A DNA stretch of 5,228 bases from Treponema sp. (GTDB lineage: Bacteria; Spirochaetota; Spirochaetia; Treponematales; Treponemataceae): NCBI GenBank assembly GCA_017421145.1, contig JAFOTA010000220.1, forward strand, positions 1 to 5,228, in the 5' to 3' direction. Shown here one piece after another: positions 1 to 5,228 of this stretch. A program made the position numbers and the translations under genes. Position 1 is the stretch's first letter; each line of letters opens with the position of its first letter. A model generated the notes under the pieces. That model was not told where the DNA came from, searched no databases, and worked only from the letters and a program-made list of their open reading frames with translations.

Positions 1-948
1 CTCTATGTCGTGCTCAAGGCTTTCCAGTCCCGACGACGCTTTTTTATATTGGGAATAATATTCGGACGCATTTTCCTGCGCGCTCTTTTTCGGATCCATG
101 CGTATGCAGACGCTTTCACCGGTTTCATAATCCGTGAGTTCAAAGCTTGTGCCGCCGTTCCATTGCGAACATGCAGAAAGAATCAGGTCGCCGGTGTGCT
201 TCAAGGATGATGAGTTTTCGAATGATTTTTTCTTTGCAATAAGCTTTTCAAGCGCGCCCTGCATTTTGGAGTGCTTCATGTTGTACCATTTTTCTGCCTG
301 AACCAAAAGAGATTCGCGCGATAGGGAAGAGGCATGCTCAGTGTAGTAGACGTCGATTTTCGTGTTGAAATCAAGCGAGTCGAAATCTTTTCCCGGATTT
401 TTTTCTTCCCATGTTTTTTTTATGTCATCGAAGCTGCGGACTGGAAATCTTTCAAGCGCGGATTTTTTTTCTTCTTCGGTCGGTTCATGTTCTTCAACCG
501 TAAAAGGCTTTCCGGTAAGCTCGTTTTTTTTCGGGCGGCGGTACATGCAGTCCTGGATGATTCCCTGCTCATCGGTTACGATTATGTTTGCAGCTCCTGA
601 CCACAGGCGTATATATATGAAGTATCTTTTCTGCCATGTGGAAACGTCCATTTTTATTATGCGGTCAAGGCCTATCTGACGGCAGGAATTGATTCTCATG
701 CCCTGTACGTTTGACCGCATGAATTCATGAAAGCGGAGGGGCTTGTCGTTTTTCGGTGCCTTGAACTGCGTCCTGTTGATCCTGCAGACGCTTGCTCCCG
801 TGCATATCATGATGTTGGAAAGCACGCCGTTTTTTATGACGCGCAATGAAAACACCTCATATCCGGGCTGTACGGTCTCCTGAATGAAAGATCCTTCCAG
901 ATCAAGCTCACTGAGGATTTTGTTTATTTCATTGCAGTTCAGGGACAT
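1..948 (-). CDS. rqcH: NFACT-family protein, RqcH/FbpA (Rqc2-like), C-terminus outside window
   Basis: This open frame runs leftward from an ATG at 948 to the window edge: 316 uninterrupted codons with no stop seen. Residues 1-165 look like the NFACT-N domain (QPGYEVFSLRV near 27; QIGLDRIIK at 91-99). D95-R96 match the Asp-Arg pair that in Bacillus RqcH and yeast Rqc2 is needed for tRNA use in tailing stalled nascent chains. YRRPKKNELTGKPF (136-149) is followed by an acidic linker. HTGDLILSA (251-259) and MDPKKSAQENASEYYSQYKK (284-303) match the family's entry into the coiled coil. The C-terminal NFACT-R domain should lie beyond the edge. Known family members bind obstructed 50S subunits and add Ala tails; older annotations call them fibronectin-binding proteins. 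The family call is firm, but the tailing role is inferred. The helix-hairpin-helix part seems reduced. A GGAG sits 7 nt before the ATG. The gene starts 12 nt after the regulator's stop, so it is probably in the same operon. Confidence 0.85.
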   Translation of the reverse strand, partial: MSLNCNEINKILSELDLEGSFIQETVQPGYEVFSLRVIKNGVLSNIMICTGASVCRINRTQFKAPKNDKPLRFHEFMRSNVQGMRINSCRQIGLDRIIKMDVSTWQKRYFIYIRLWSGAANIIVTDEQGIIQDCMYRRPKKNELTGKPFTVEEHEPTEEEKKSALERFPVRSFDDIKKTWEEKNPGKDFDSLDFNTKIDVYYTEHASSLSRESLLVQAEKWYNMKHSKMQGALEKLIAKKKSFENSSSLKHTGDLILSACSQWNGGTSFELTDYETGESVCIRMDPKKSAQENASEYYSQYKKASSGLESLEHDIE

Positions 949-955
949 CTTTTTT

Positions 956-959
956 CTCC
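956..959 (-). promoter_or_regulatory. Ribosome binding site of the NFACT gene
   Basis: GGAG on the minus strand lies 7 nt before the ATG at 948, within the 12-nt gap after the upstream stop (963-961). It fixes the start and suggests that translation of the two genes is linked. Confidence 0.75.
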
Positions 960-960
960 G

Positions 961-2283
961 CTATTTGTTCATGACGTCCTGGATTTCAGAAAGCTTCTGC
1001 TGGATTGCATAGCTGATCTGAGCCTGGGTTTCAAGTCTCTGTGCCAGCATCTTGCTCAAGAAGATACCGTAGTGCGGATTTTTTCTGATGAGCGAAAGGA
1101 ATGCGGTCTTGGGAATCTTTATGAGCTTGCAGTCGTTTCCAAGTGCGATTACGGTTGCGGTGCGCCTGTCGTTCAAGAGGAATGCCATTTCACCTATGAA
1201 CATGTCGTTAGGGGTGAGGGAGCTGTTGTATTTTTTGTTCACGAAAACACCGAACTGACCTGAAACAATGAAGAAAAGGTCGTTTGAAAGTTCGTCCTGG
1301 CGGCATACAACCTGCTTTTCCTTGTAGCTGATTACGTCGAATGTGTTCATGATGCCAGGAATGGTGTTTGTGTTGTTGACCCTGTTGGTGATCGAGAAAG
1401 TGACCTGGTTTCCCTTTTCGTTGTAGACGAGCTTTTGGACGTACTGCTGGCTGAGTGAGATTCCGCGTCCGTGGGTTCCGGTTTCCGTTTCCTTTGCTTT
1501 TTTTTCGAGCATGGCTTTCCAGTCGAATCCGTCGCCGTCATCTTCAATTCTGAATGCGGATGCTTTTTTGTGGATTGCGTATGAAATGCGGATTTTTCTG
1601 TCCTTGTATTTCGGGTCTTCTGATTTTTTCTTCAGAAGCTCCATCATGTCTCCGCCGTTCATGAGCCACTGTGTCTTTTCTTCGTAGCTTATGTCAAGAT
1701 TTCCGTGCTCCACCGCATTGGTAAGAAGTTCCATGAGAGTCATGTGGAGTCCGTCCCTGTCTTCAAGTGAAATTCTGTTGGTGTTGTAAAGGTAGTTCAC
1801 GAGGAAGTTCGTGTAGAAGCGGATGTCCATAGGGTCGTTGTTGCAGACGAAACGTCCTTCTTCCTGTCCGCCGATTATGTCCTGCATTCCGCGCGTGAAA
1901 AGGAATCTCTGGTTCTGGTAGAGGATTTTCAAAAGCCTTCCGTAGTTGTTTTCGAAATCTGACACCGTAAGCACAGCTATGATGTTGTTGTCCTTGACCA
2001 TCTCACGCTTTTTGACTTCTTCCCTGTTTGCGCAGACCGCGATGATTCCGCCGTAATGGAGCCATGAATCGGAATGGATTGCTTCTATGATTTTCTCGCA
2101 GTCGATTTCAGCTGAAGAATAATCAAGAATCTTGATTTCAGGCATTTCGTAGTTTATGTAGGATACTACCGCATCTGTGTTTCCCATGCTTATCGTGTTG
2201 AAAAATGTCGGGAAAAGTGAGTTGGCTTTTATCGCCGCGTCAAGAACCTGCTTGTTTGTGGATGCAACTATTATTTTTTTCAT
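961..2283 (-). CDS. Pseudo-receiver / RsbW-like GHKL ATPase / cyclic-nucleotide-binding regulator
   Basis: A 440-residue soluble protein with no signal peptide or membrane segment. Residues 1-125 resemble a response-regulator receiver: IKILDYSSAEID places D54 at the usual phospho-acceptor site. The paired acidic residues expected near 8-10 and the usual late lysine are not evident, so phosphorylation is doubtful. Residues 155-300 form a GHKL (HATPase_c) domain of the anti-sigma RsbW/SpoIIAB type. It has N-box ELLTNAVEHGN (185-195; E185, N189), G1 box DDGDGFDW (248-255) and G2 box GTHGRGISL (269-277), so ATP binding looks intact. Residues 312-420 form a CRP-like cyclic-nucleotide-binding domain with phosphate cassette FIGEMAFLLNDRRTATV (362-378; G364, E365, R374). 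No helix-turn-helix follows; the tail (410-440) is probably a helix. Likely role, inferred: an ATP-dependent switch or Ser kinase acting on an anti-anti-sigma partner and tuned by a cyclic nucleotide. No partner gene is in view. The first gene of a likely two-gene transcript with the NFACT gene. Confidence 0.85.
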   Translation of the reverse strand: MKKIIVASTNKQVLDAAIKANSLFPTFFNTISMGNTDAVVSYINYEMPEIKILDYSSAEIDCEKIIEAIHSDSWLHYGGIIAVCANREEVKKREMVKDNNIIAVLTVSDFENNYGRLLKILYQNQRFLFTRGMQDIIGGQEEGRFVCNNDPMDIRFYTNFLVNYLYNTNRISLEDRDGLHMTLMELLTNAVEHGNLDISYEEKTQWLMNGGDMMELLKKKSEDPKYKDRKIRISYAIHKKASAFRIEDDGDGFDWKAMLEKKAKETETGTHGRGISLSQQYVQKLVYNEKGNQVTFSITNRVNNTNTIPGIMNTFDVISYKEKQVVCRQDELSNDLFFIVSGQFGVFVNKKYNSSLTPNDMFIGEMAFLLNDRRTATVIALGNDCKLIKIPKTAFLSLIRKNPHYGIFLSKMLAQRLETQAQISYAIQQKLSEIQDVMNK

Positions 2284-2290
2284 AAGAATT

Positions 2291-2305
2291 CCCCCGCTCT
2301 CCTTT
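2291..2305 (-). promoter_or_regulatory. Ribosome binding region of the regulator gene, unusual spacing
   Basis: Read on the minus strand, AAAGGAGAG (2305-2297) is followed by C and GGGGG (2295-2291), then 7 nt to the ATG at 2283. The good AAGGAG core is about 15 nt from the start, longer than usual. The G-run is at normal distance but is a poorer match. No upstream in-frame ATG, GTG or TTG was seen just above, so ATG 2283 is kept. Confidence 0.45.
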
Positions 2306-2349
2306 GTTTTGATTTTCGGATTCTGCCGGGAAGATTTTTAATGGAAACT

Positions 2350-2362
2350 TGTCGCAAGCTGG
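2350..2362. repeat. Partial repeat copy, second-half module
   Basis: TGTCGCAAGCTGG matches the second half of the 30-bp unit exactly and abuts copy 1. Confidence 0.8.
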
Positions 2363-2392
2363 TGGGCGTTGCGGGCATGTCGCAAGCTGGGG
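2363..2392. repeat. 30-bp direct repeat, copy 1
   Basis: TGGGCGTTGCGGGCAT followed by GTCGCAAGCTGGGG. It is identical over 30 bp to copy 2 at 2404-2433, with an 11-bp spacer. An additional partial copy of its second half (TGTCGCAAGCTGG) sits immediately before it at 2350-2362. Confidence 0.9.
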
Positions 2393-2403
2393 TTTGTCAT
2401 TGT

Positions 2404-2433
2404 TGGGCGTTGCGGGCATGTCGCAAGCTGGGG
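2404..2433. repeat. 30-bp direct repeat, copy 2
   Basis: Perfect second copy of the 30-bp unit, 41 bp after the first. The first half alone (TGGGCGTTGCGGGCAT) recurs once more at 2512-2527, beyond the nested inverted repeat. The two halves therefore act as separable modules in the order B-A-B, A-B, A. Confidence 0.9.
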
Positions 2434-2442
2434 CTTGCTCTT

Positions 2443-2504
2443 TGAGTTTTTGCTTGCTCGCGAAGGCTCCCATTTTCCGCTTTGCGGAAAAACGCAAAAA
2501 CTCA
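2443..2504. repeat. Nested inverted repeat, two-level stem
   Basis: The outer arms TGAGTTTTTGC (2443-2453) and GCAAAAACTCA (2494-2504) are perfectly complementary over 11 bp. Inside lies a second perfect hairpin, TTTTCCGC (2473-2480), TTT loop, GCGGAAAA (2484-2491). The short direct repeat GCTTGCTC occurs at 2433-2440 and 2452-2459, across the left arm. No T-run follows on either strand, so this is not a standard terminator. Confidence 0.8.
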
Positions 2505-2511
2505 TGTTTTG

Positions 2512-2527
2512 TGGGCGTTGCGGGCAT
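2512..2527. repeat. Partial repeat copy, first-half module
   Basis: TGGGCGTTGCGGGCAT is the exact first half of the 30-bp unit, isolated 78 bp after copy 2 and downstream of the nested inverted repeat. Confidence 0.8.
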
Positions 2528-2564
2528 TGAAAATTGTTTCCGGGCGGAGCGTAGCGGTGGCCGG

Positions 2565-2609
2565 CGGTTTTAAAGAGATTTATCCCGCAGAAGGGGTAGC
2601 GGAAAACCG
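2565..2609. repeat. Short inverted repeat in GC-rich module
   Basis: CGGTTTT (2565-2571) and AAAACCG (2603-2609) are perfectly complementary over 7 bp around a 31-nt interior. This is modest and could be chance on its own, but it sits among stronger palindromes. Confidence 0.4.
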
Positions 2610-2621
2610 TAGGTTTGGAGC

Positions 2622-2641
2622 GGGGGGAAGTCTTTCCCCCC
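2622..2641. repeat. Hairpin, G6AA-GTCT-TTC6
   Basis: GGGGGGAA (2622-2629) and TTCCCCCC (2634-2641) pair perfectly over 8 bp around a GTCT loop. Its core GGGAAGTCTTTCCCC (2625-2639) is repeated exactly at 2715-2729. A and T tracts follow (CTTTAAAAAATTTTG), but there is no clean T-run. Confidence 0.8.
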
Positions 2642-2660
2642 CTTTAAAAAATTTTGTGTG

Positions 2661-2687
2661 CCATAAATTGCCGAAGGCAATTTATGG
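2661..2687. repeat. Perfect 12-bp-stem hairpin
   Basis: CCATAAATTGCC (2661-2672), GAA loop, GGCAATTTATGG (2676-2687), with no mismatch. A GAA triloop closed by C-G is a known very stable DNA mini-hairpin type. On the minus strand the A-T-rich tract follows only after about 8 nt, so it is not a typical intrinsic terminator. Confidence 0.9.
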
Positions 2688-2714
2688 GTAGTGAGGGACG
2701 GAGGCCCGAACGTA

Positions 2715-2729
2715 GGGAAGTCTTTCCCC
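2715..2729. repeat. Second copy of GGGAAGTCTTTCCCC module
   Basis: A 15-bp exact match to 2625-2639, 90 bp away. Here the stem shrinks to 5 bp (GGGAA/TTCCC) because the flanks differ. The copy ends about 20 bp before the rpmB -35 box. Confidence 0.8.
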
Positions 2730-2749
2730 TATTGATATTTTTCAAACCC

Positions 2750-2778
2750 TTGACACTATGCGAGAAATTTTGTATAGT
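2750..2778 (+). promoter_or_regulatory. sigma70-type promoter of rpmB
   Basis: TTGACA (2750-2755), a 17-nt spacer, then TATAGT (2773-2778): a perfect -35 and a five-of-six -10 at ideal spacing. Transcription should start near 2785, giving a leader of about 28 nt. That is too short for a riboswitch or a ribosomal-protein operator of any size. Confidence 0.85.
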
Positions 2779-2795
2779 TTTGGAACTGTTTATTT

Positions 2796-2804
2796 GAAGG
2801 TAGG
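2796..2804 (+). promoter_or_regulatory. Ribosome binding site of rpmB
   Basis: GAAGGTAGG offers two weak anti-16S matches: GAAGG 12 nt and AGG 8 nt before the ATG at 2813. Confidence 0.5.
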
Positions 2805-2812
2805 TAAGACAA

Positions 2813-3037
2813 ATGAGAACATGTGACCTTTGCGGAAAAAGCCCGATGCATGGAAATAGAGTAAGTAAGACATATCATCATACACGCCGCGTATGGTATC
2901 CGAACCTTTTGAAAATCAAGACTGAAATAGGCGGAACTACAATGACTCTCCGCATCTGCACGCAGTGTCTTCGCAGCGGTTTCGTTACAAAGAAAGTCAA
3001 GGTTGCAAAGCCTGAAAGCGCAAAGAAAGAGAACTAA
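2813..3037 (+). CDS. rpmB: 50S ribosomal protein L28
   Basis: A 74-residue basic protein of normal L28 length (usually about 60-80). It begins MRTCDLCGKSPMHGNRVSKT and continues with RRVWYPNLLKIK, the standard L28 core. C4-C7 and C49-C52 form two CxxC pairs, so this is the zinc-binding (C+) form; zinc binding is inferred from the motif. The last 15 residues are Lys/Glu-rich and probably disordered. L28 is a structural protein of the large ribosomal subunit. The gene has its own strong promoter and ends 32 nt before an intrinsic terminator, so it is likely expressed alone at high level. The start is fixed by the conserved N-terminus. Confidence 0.97.
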   Translation: MRTCDLCGKSPMHGNRVSKTYHHTRRVWYPNLLKIKTEIGGTTMTLRICTQCLRSGFVTKKVKVAKPESAKKEN

Positions 3038-3069
3038 AAAGCGCCGCTTATGCCGCCTGTAAAGAAAAG

Positions 3070-3123
3070 TGCGCCTCCTAAAGTCTGGCTGTAGAGTCCG
3101 GTTTTGGGAGGTGCATTTTTTTT
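3070..3123 (+). terminator. Rho-independent terminator of rpmB
   Basis: The arms 3070-3082 (TGCGCCTCCTAAA) and 3103-3115 (TTTGGGAGGTGCA) pair over 13 bp with two G-T wobbles. Three further pairs extend inward (3083-3085 with 3100-3102). Eight T residues follow directly (3116-3123). This should stop most rpmB transcripts before the chemoreceptor gene. Confidence 0.9.
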
Positions 3124-3177
3124 GAAAAAATCTTCCTGTTTTTCAATTTTTTTCTTTCTTTTTGGAGAAAATAGAGA

Positions 3178-3183
3178 TATAAT
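3178..3183 (+). promoter_or_regulatory. Candidate -10 box for the chemoreceptor gene
   Basis: A perfect TATAAT lies 43 nt before the ATG at 3226, after the rpmB terminator. The region 15-19 nt upstream is a pyrimidine tract with no good TTGACA, so the -35 is weak or absent. No sigma28 pattern (TAAA, GCCGATAA) was seen. Confidence 0.45.
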
Positions 3184-3215
3184 AAATCCGTTCTTCCAAA
3201 TTTAAAATTGCTTAC

Positions 3216-3221
3216 AGGAGA
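3216..3221 (+). promoter_or_regulatory. Ribosome binding site of the chemoreceptor gene
   Basis: AGGAGA lies just before the ATG at 3226, with GGAG 5 nt from it. It selects this start over later in-frame ATGs inside the first membrane segment. Confidence 0.8.
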
Positions 3222-3225
3222 TTTT

Positions 3226-5228
3226 ATGAAAACTAAGAAACATCTGTCCCTCATGACGGAACTTATGATCGGTTCTCTTGGTACTATCGTTGTCGTAACG
3301 ATATTTCTTTTCATCTCCATGATGCTTATGATGCAGAATACGGTCAGGAAATTCACCGAAAATTCAGTGAGCCAGGCAATGGATACCCTGGATGAGCAGA
3401 TTCTCGGCATTTTGGGCGAGTACGGCGATATGGTCGTGAATTTTTCAAACATAGTGCCGGCCTTCAATGACAGGCAGGAGATTGAGGATGCCCTTGTCCT
3501 TATGGGAAAAGACATGCCGGACGGTACGATGCTCTGGTACACTACAAAACAGAACGTCAAGGAAGGCGGCTACCTTGTGTCCAATACGCGCTGGGACTGC
3601 CCGTCTGATTTTGATTCGGCGGCAAGGGAATGGTACAAAGGCGCATTGGGCGACACTTCAAAAGTTTTTTATGCGGAACCTTATATAGATGCAAATTTCG
3701 GAAAACTGATACTGACCATTTCCTACAGGACTTACGGTGCCGACGGTTCGATAATCGGAATCACCGGAGCGGACATTCTTTTGGATGCGCTTGCCGAGAT
3801 CGTAAAGGATATAGACATTTCCGAAAACTCCGTGGTGCATGTCATCAATCAGGACGGACTTTACCTTACGAATGATGATTTTTCCGCAATCATGAAAAGG
3901 AATTACTTTGACGAAACGGGAATTACCGTGTCCAAAAAGGATTATCTTACTTCACAGTCGATGTCGGTCGTGAAAAAGGGGCAGTATTACGGATCCCACC
4001 CTATAAGCGGAACGAGATGGTTCATAGTGGTTGAGGGGCCGACGTCTGATTTCTCATCTTCATTCATAAGGAGCATTCTCCTGACCTTCCTTACGATTTC
4101 CGTAATCGTAGTCATTCTGATGGTGACAAACTTCGTCCTTTCAAAGAAGGTTTCCAACAGCTTCAAGCAGATTGTTTCGGGATGCGAATATATTGCCAAC
4201 GGTGACTTTACGAAAAAATACCCGGAATACATTACGACCGAAGCGGACATGCTTGCAAAGGGATTCAATTCTTTTTCGGAGAGCATAAGCGGGCTTGTGA
4301 GCACGATCAGGCATTCTTCAGATTCAATACAGAACGTTTCGAATCAGCTGAGCGGCAATTCCAGGGACATAAATGAATCCGTAATGACGACGGAAAACGC
4401 CATTTCCACTATGGATTCCACTGTCTCAAAGCAGAGCGATGCAATTTCAACCGTAAACGAAGCCGTCATTCAGGTGGCGCAGAAAGTCACTGCACTGAAT
4501 TCGGAAATCGAAATGCAGAACAAGCTCATCCACAAATCTTCAGAAAGCATCGAAGGAATGATGAAGAGCTTTGCGGAAATCACGAAGAGCACGGAAGACA
4601 TGTCTTCAAAAGTCGGAAACATAGTCACGGCTTCGGAAGTGAACACCAGTGCGCTGAAAAAATCAGTTGACCAGATTCAGGAAGTGCAGGCTGAATCAGA
4701 GGCTCTTCTTGAAATGAACAAGCTGATATCATCCGTCGCTTCACAGACAAACCTTCTTGCCATGAACGCGGCAATCGAGGCGGCACATGCGGGTGAAAGC
4801 GGAAAAGGTTTTGCGGTCGTCGCAGATGAAATCAGAAAGCTTGCAGAAACGACGAGCAAACAGGCAAAGGATTCAAGCGTTTCATTGAAATCGATCCAGA
4901 ACAAAATCAATGAAATCTCATCTTCTTCACTGGATGTCGAAAAATCATTCGAGGACACGATTTCCGAAATACAGAATTTCCAGACGACTATGAACGATCT
5001 TTCAAGGTCGGTTTCTGATCAGGATGAAAAAGCGGGGAGCATAATGTCATCTCTCGGAAACATAAAAGGAAGCAGCGGAAACGTAAAGGAGAGCGCGACG
5101 GCAATTTCTTCAGCAACTTCTCAGGTGGCCGAAAACTGCAGGTCTCTTTCCGAAATGCAGGGCGAAGTGGATGCCGTCATTCAGGACTGCCGTGCGGCTT
5201 CAAGTGCATTGAACGCAACCAGCCAGAA
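3226..5228 (+). CDS. Methyl-accepting chemotaxis protein with dCache sensor, C-terminus outside window
   Basis: 667 codons are open to the window edge with no stop. A short basic N-terminus (MKTKK) precedes membrane segment 1 (about 16-36). Residues about 40-275 form a periplasmic double-Cache sensor: REWYKGALG (134-142), AEPYID (150-155) and [14 protein letters not shown] (171-184). R134, W136, Y137, Y153 and D183 fit the pattern described for amino-acid-binding dCache receptors such as PctA; position 129 is Phe where Tyr is usual. The ligand is therefore inferred, not shown. Membrane segment 2 is at about 281-305 and a HAMP-like linker at 306-360, with Ser (VSNSF) where a Pro is common. The cytoplasmic signalling hairpin is well conserved: [21 protein letters not shown] (506-526) and [14 protein letters not shown] (528-541), which contacts CheW/CheA. 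Helical heptads with E/Q/S-rich methylation candidates lie on both sides. The end is probably close beyond the edge. No other chemotaxis gene is in view. Confidence 0.95.
   Translation, partial: MKTKKHLSLMTELMIGSLGTIVVVTIFLFISMMLMMQNTVRKFTENSVSQAMDTLDEQILGILGEYGDMVVNFSNIVPAFNDRQEIEDALVLMGKDMPDGTMLWYTTKQNVKEGGYLVSNTRWDCPSDFDSAAREWYKGALGDTSKVFYAEPYIDANFGKLILTISYRTYGADGSIIGITGADILLDALAEIVKDIDISENSVVHVINQDGLYLTNDDFSAIMKRNYFDETGITVSKKDYLTSQSMSVVKKGQYYGSHPISGTRWFIVVEGPTSDFSSSFIRSILLTFLTISVIVVILMVTNFVLSKKVSNSFKQIVSGCEYIANGDFTKKYPEYITTEADMLAKGFNSFSESISGLVSTIRHSSDSIQNVSNQLSGNSRDINESVMTTENAISTMDSTVSKQSDAISTVNEAVIQVAQKVTALNSEIEMQNKLIHKSSESIEGMMKSFAEITKSTEDMSSKVGNIVTASEVNTSALKKSVDQIQEVQAESEALLEMNKLISSVASQTNLLAMNAAIEAAHAGESGKGFAVVADEIRKLAETTSKQAKDSSVSLKSIQNKINEISSSSLDVEKSFEDTISEIQNFQTTMNDLSRSVSDQDEKAGSIMSSLGNIKGSSGNVKESATAISSATSQVAENCRSLSEMQGEVDAVIQDCRAASSALNATSQ

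Larger units (their letters stand above)
2284..2812. other. Non-coding divergent intergenic island rich in repeats
   Basis: This 529-bp stretch separates the leftward regulator from rightward rpmB. Short frames exist on both strands, but none has a convincing start signal or recognisable protein. The 30-bp repeat inside recurs at 41 bp, which is not a multiple of three, so the copies are read in different frames; this argues against coding. The content from left to right is: leader of the regulator (2284-2345), direct-repeat cluster (2350-2433), nested inverted repeat (2443-2504), GC-rich modules with recurrent GTAG-G motifs (2530-2640), hairpins (2622-2641, 2661-2687, 2715-2728) and the rpmB promoter (2750-2778). 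No convincing minus-strand promoter was found for the regulator, though one should lie here. Confidence 0.7.

Noticed and set aside
10..679. Plus-strand frames of 66, 88 and 105 codons
   Set aside because: All are antisense to the NFACT gene; Phe- and Ser-rich content reflects AAA/GAA codons on the other strand.
1072..1547. Frames of 63 codons (plus) and 66 codons (minus) inside the regulator gene
   Set aside because: They are out-of-frame shadows of its ATPase and cyclic-nucleotide domains.
2240..2527. Minus-strand 95-codon frame overlapping the regulator's start and the repeats
   Set aside because: It overlaps the well-supported regulator start, has no good ribosome site, and its apparent repeats arise from DNA repeats read in different frames.
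2350..2527. Possible small CRISPR array
   Set aside because: There are only two full repeats with an 11-bp spacer, plus partial copies at irregular spacing, and no cas genes.
2661..2687. 12-bp hairpin as an intrinsic terminator
   Set aside because: No T-run follows directly on either strand; the A-T tract on the minus-strand side begins about 8 nt late, and no gene ends beside it.
2349..2691. Plus-strand frames of 74 and 69 codons in the repeat island
   Set aside because: They consist of the repeat modules and hairpins, overlap each other and resemble no protein I recognise.
2785..2812. Riboswitch or ribosomal-protein autoregulatory leader before rpmB
   Set aside because: The predicted leader is about 28 nt and shows no hairpin or known leader motif.
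3078..3560. Minus-strand 160-codon frame
   Set aside because: It lies antisense to the rpmB terminator, the intergenic spacer and the conserved chemoreceptor N-terminus, with no family features.
3658..4958. Minus-strand frames antisense to the chemoreceptor
   Set aside because: The plus-strand frame is continuous and has clear dCache, HAMP-like and signalling-hairpin motifs.

Overview
This window most likely comes from a spirochaete chromosome of the Treponema type. That assignment is inferred from gene content and style: a spirochaete-like NFACT protein, a receiver/GHKL/cyclic-nucleotide regulator, a large two-membrane-segment chemoreceptor and repeat-rich intergenic DNA. It was not confirmed by any search. 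The two genes in the left 2.3 kb read leftward and the two in the right 2.4 kb read rightward, so the window is a divergent locus around a 529-bp non-coding island.

Left arm (minus strand). The first gene (2283 to 961) encodes a 440-residue regulator. It joins a degenerate response-regulator receiver domain, an RsbW/SpoIIAB-like GHKL ATPase and a C-terminal cyclic-nucleotide-binding domain. Twelve bases after its stop codon, with a ribosome binding site in the gap, comes an NFACT-family gene (RqcH/FbpA/Rqc2-like). It is cut by the left edge after 316 codons. The spacing suggests one transcript linking a stress or signalling switch to ribosome-associated quality control.

Centre (2284 to 2812). 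No credible gene lies here. The region is a mosaic of short repeats and palindromes: a 30-bp perfect direct repeat plus extra part-copies, a nested inverted repeat, a perfect 12-bp-stem hairpin, and a 15-bp palindrome-like module present twice. It looks like an intergenic repeat family shared across the genome rather than coding DNA. Its right end holds a very good sigma70-type promoter for rpmB.

Right arm (plus strand). rpmB encodes ribosomal protein L28 of the four-cysteine type. It has its own promoter and a strong intrinsic terminator, so it appears to be a single-gene unit. After a pyrimidine-rich spacer with a TATAAT box comes a methyl-accepting chemotaxis protein. It has a periplasmic dCache domain with an amino-acid-sensor-like residue pattern, a HAMP-like linker and the conserved signalling hairpin. 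It is cut by the right edge after 667 codons.

The items most worth following up are the three-domain regulator, its coupling to an RqcH-like protein, and the repeat island. I did not find a clear new defence or mobile system.
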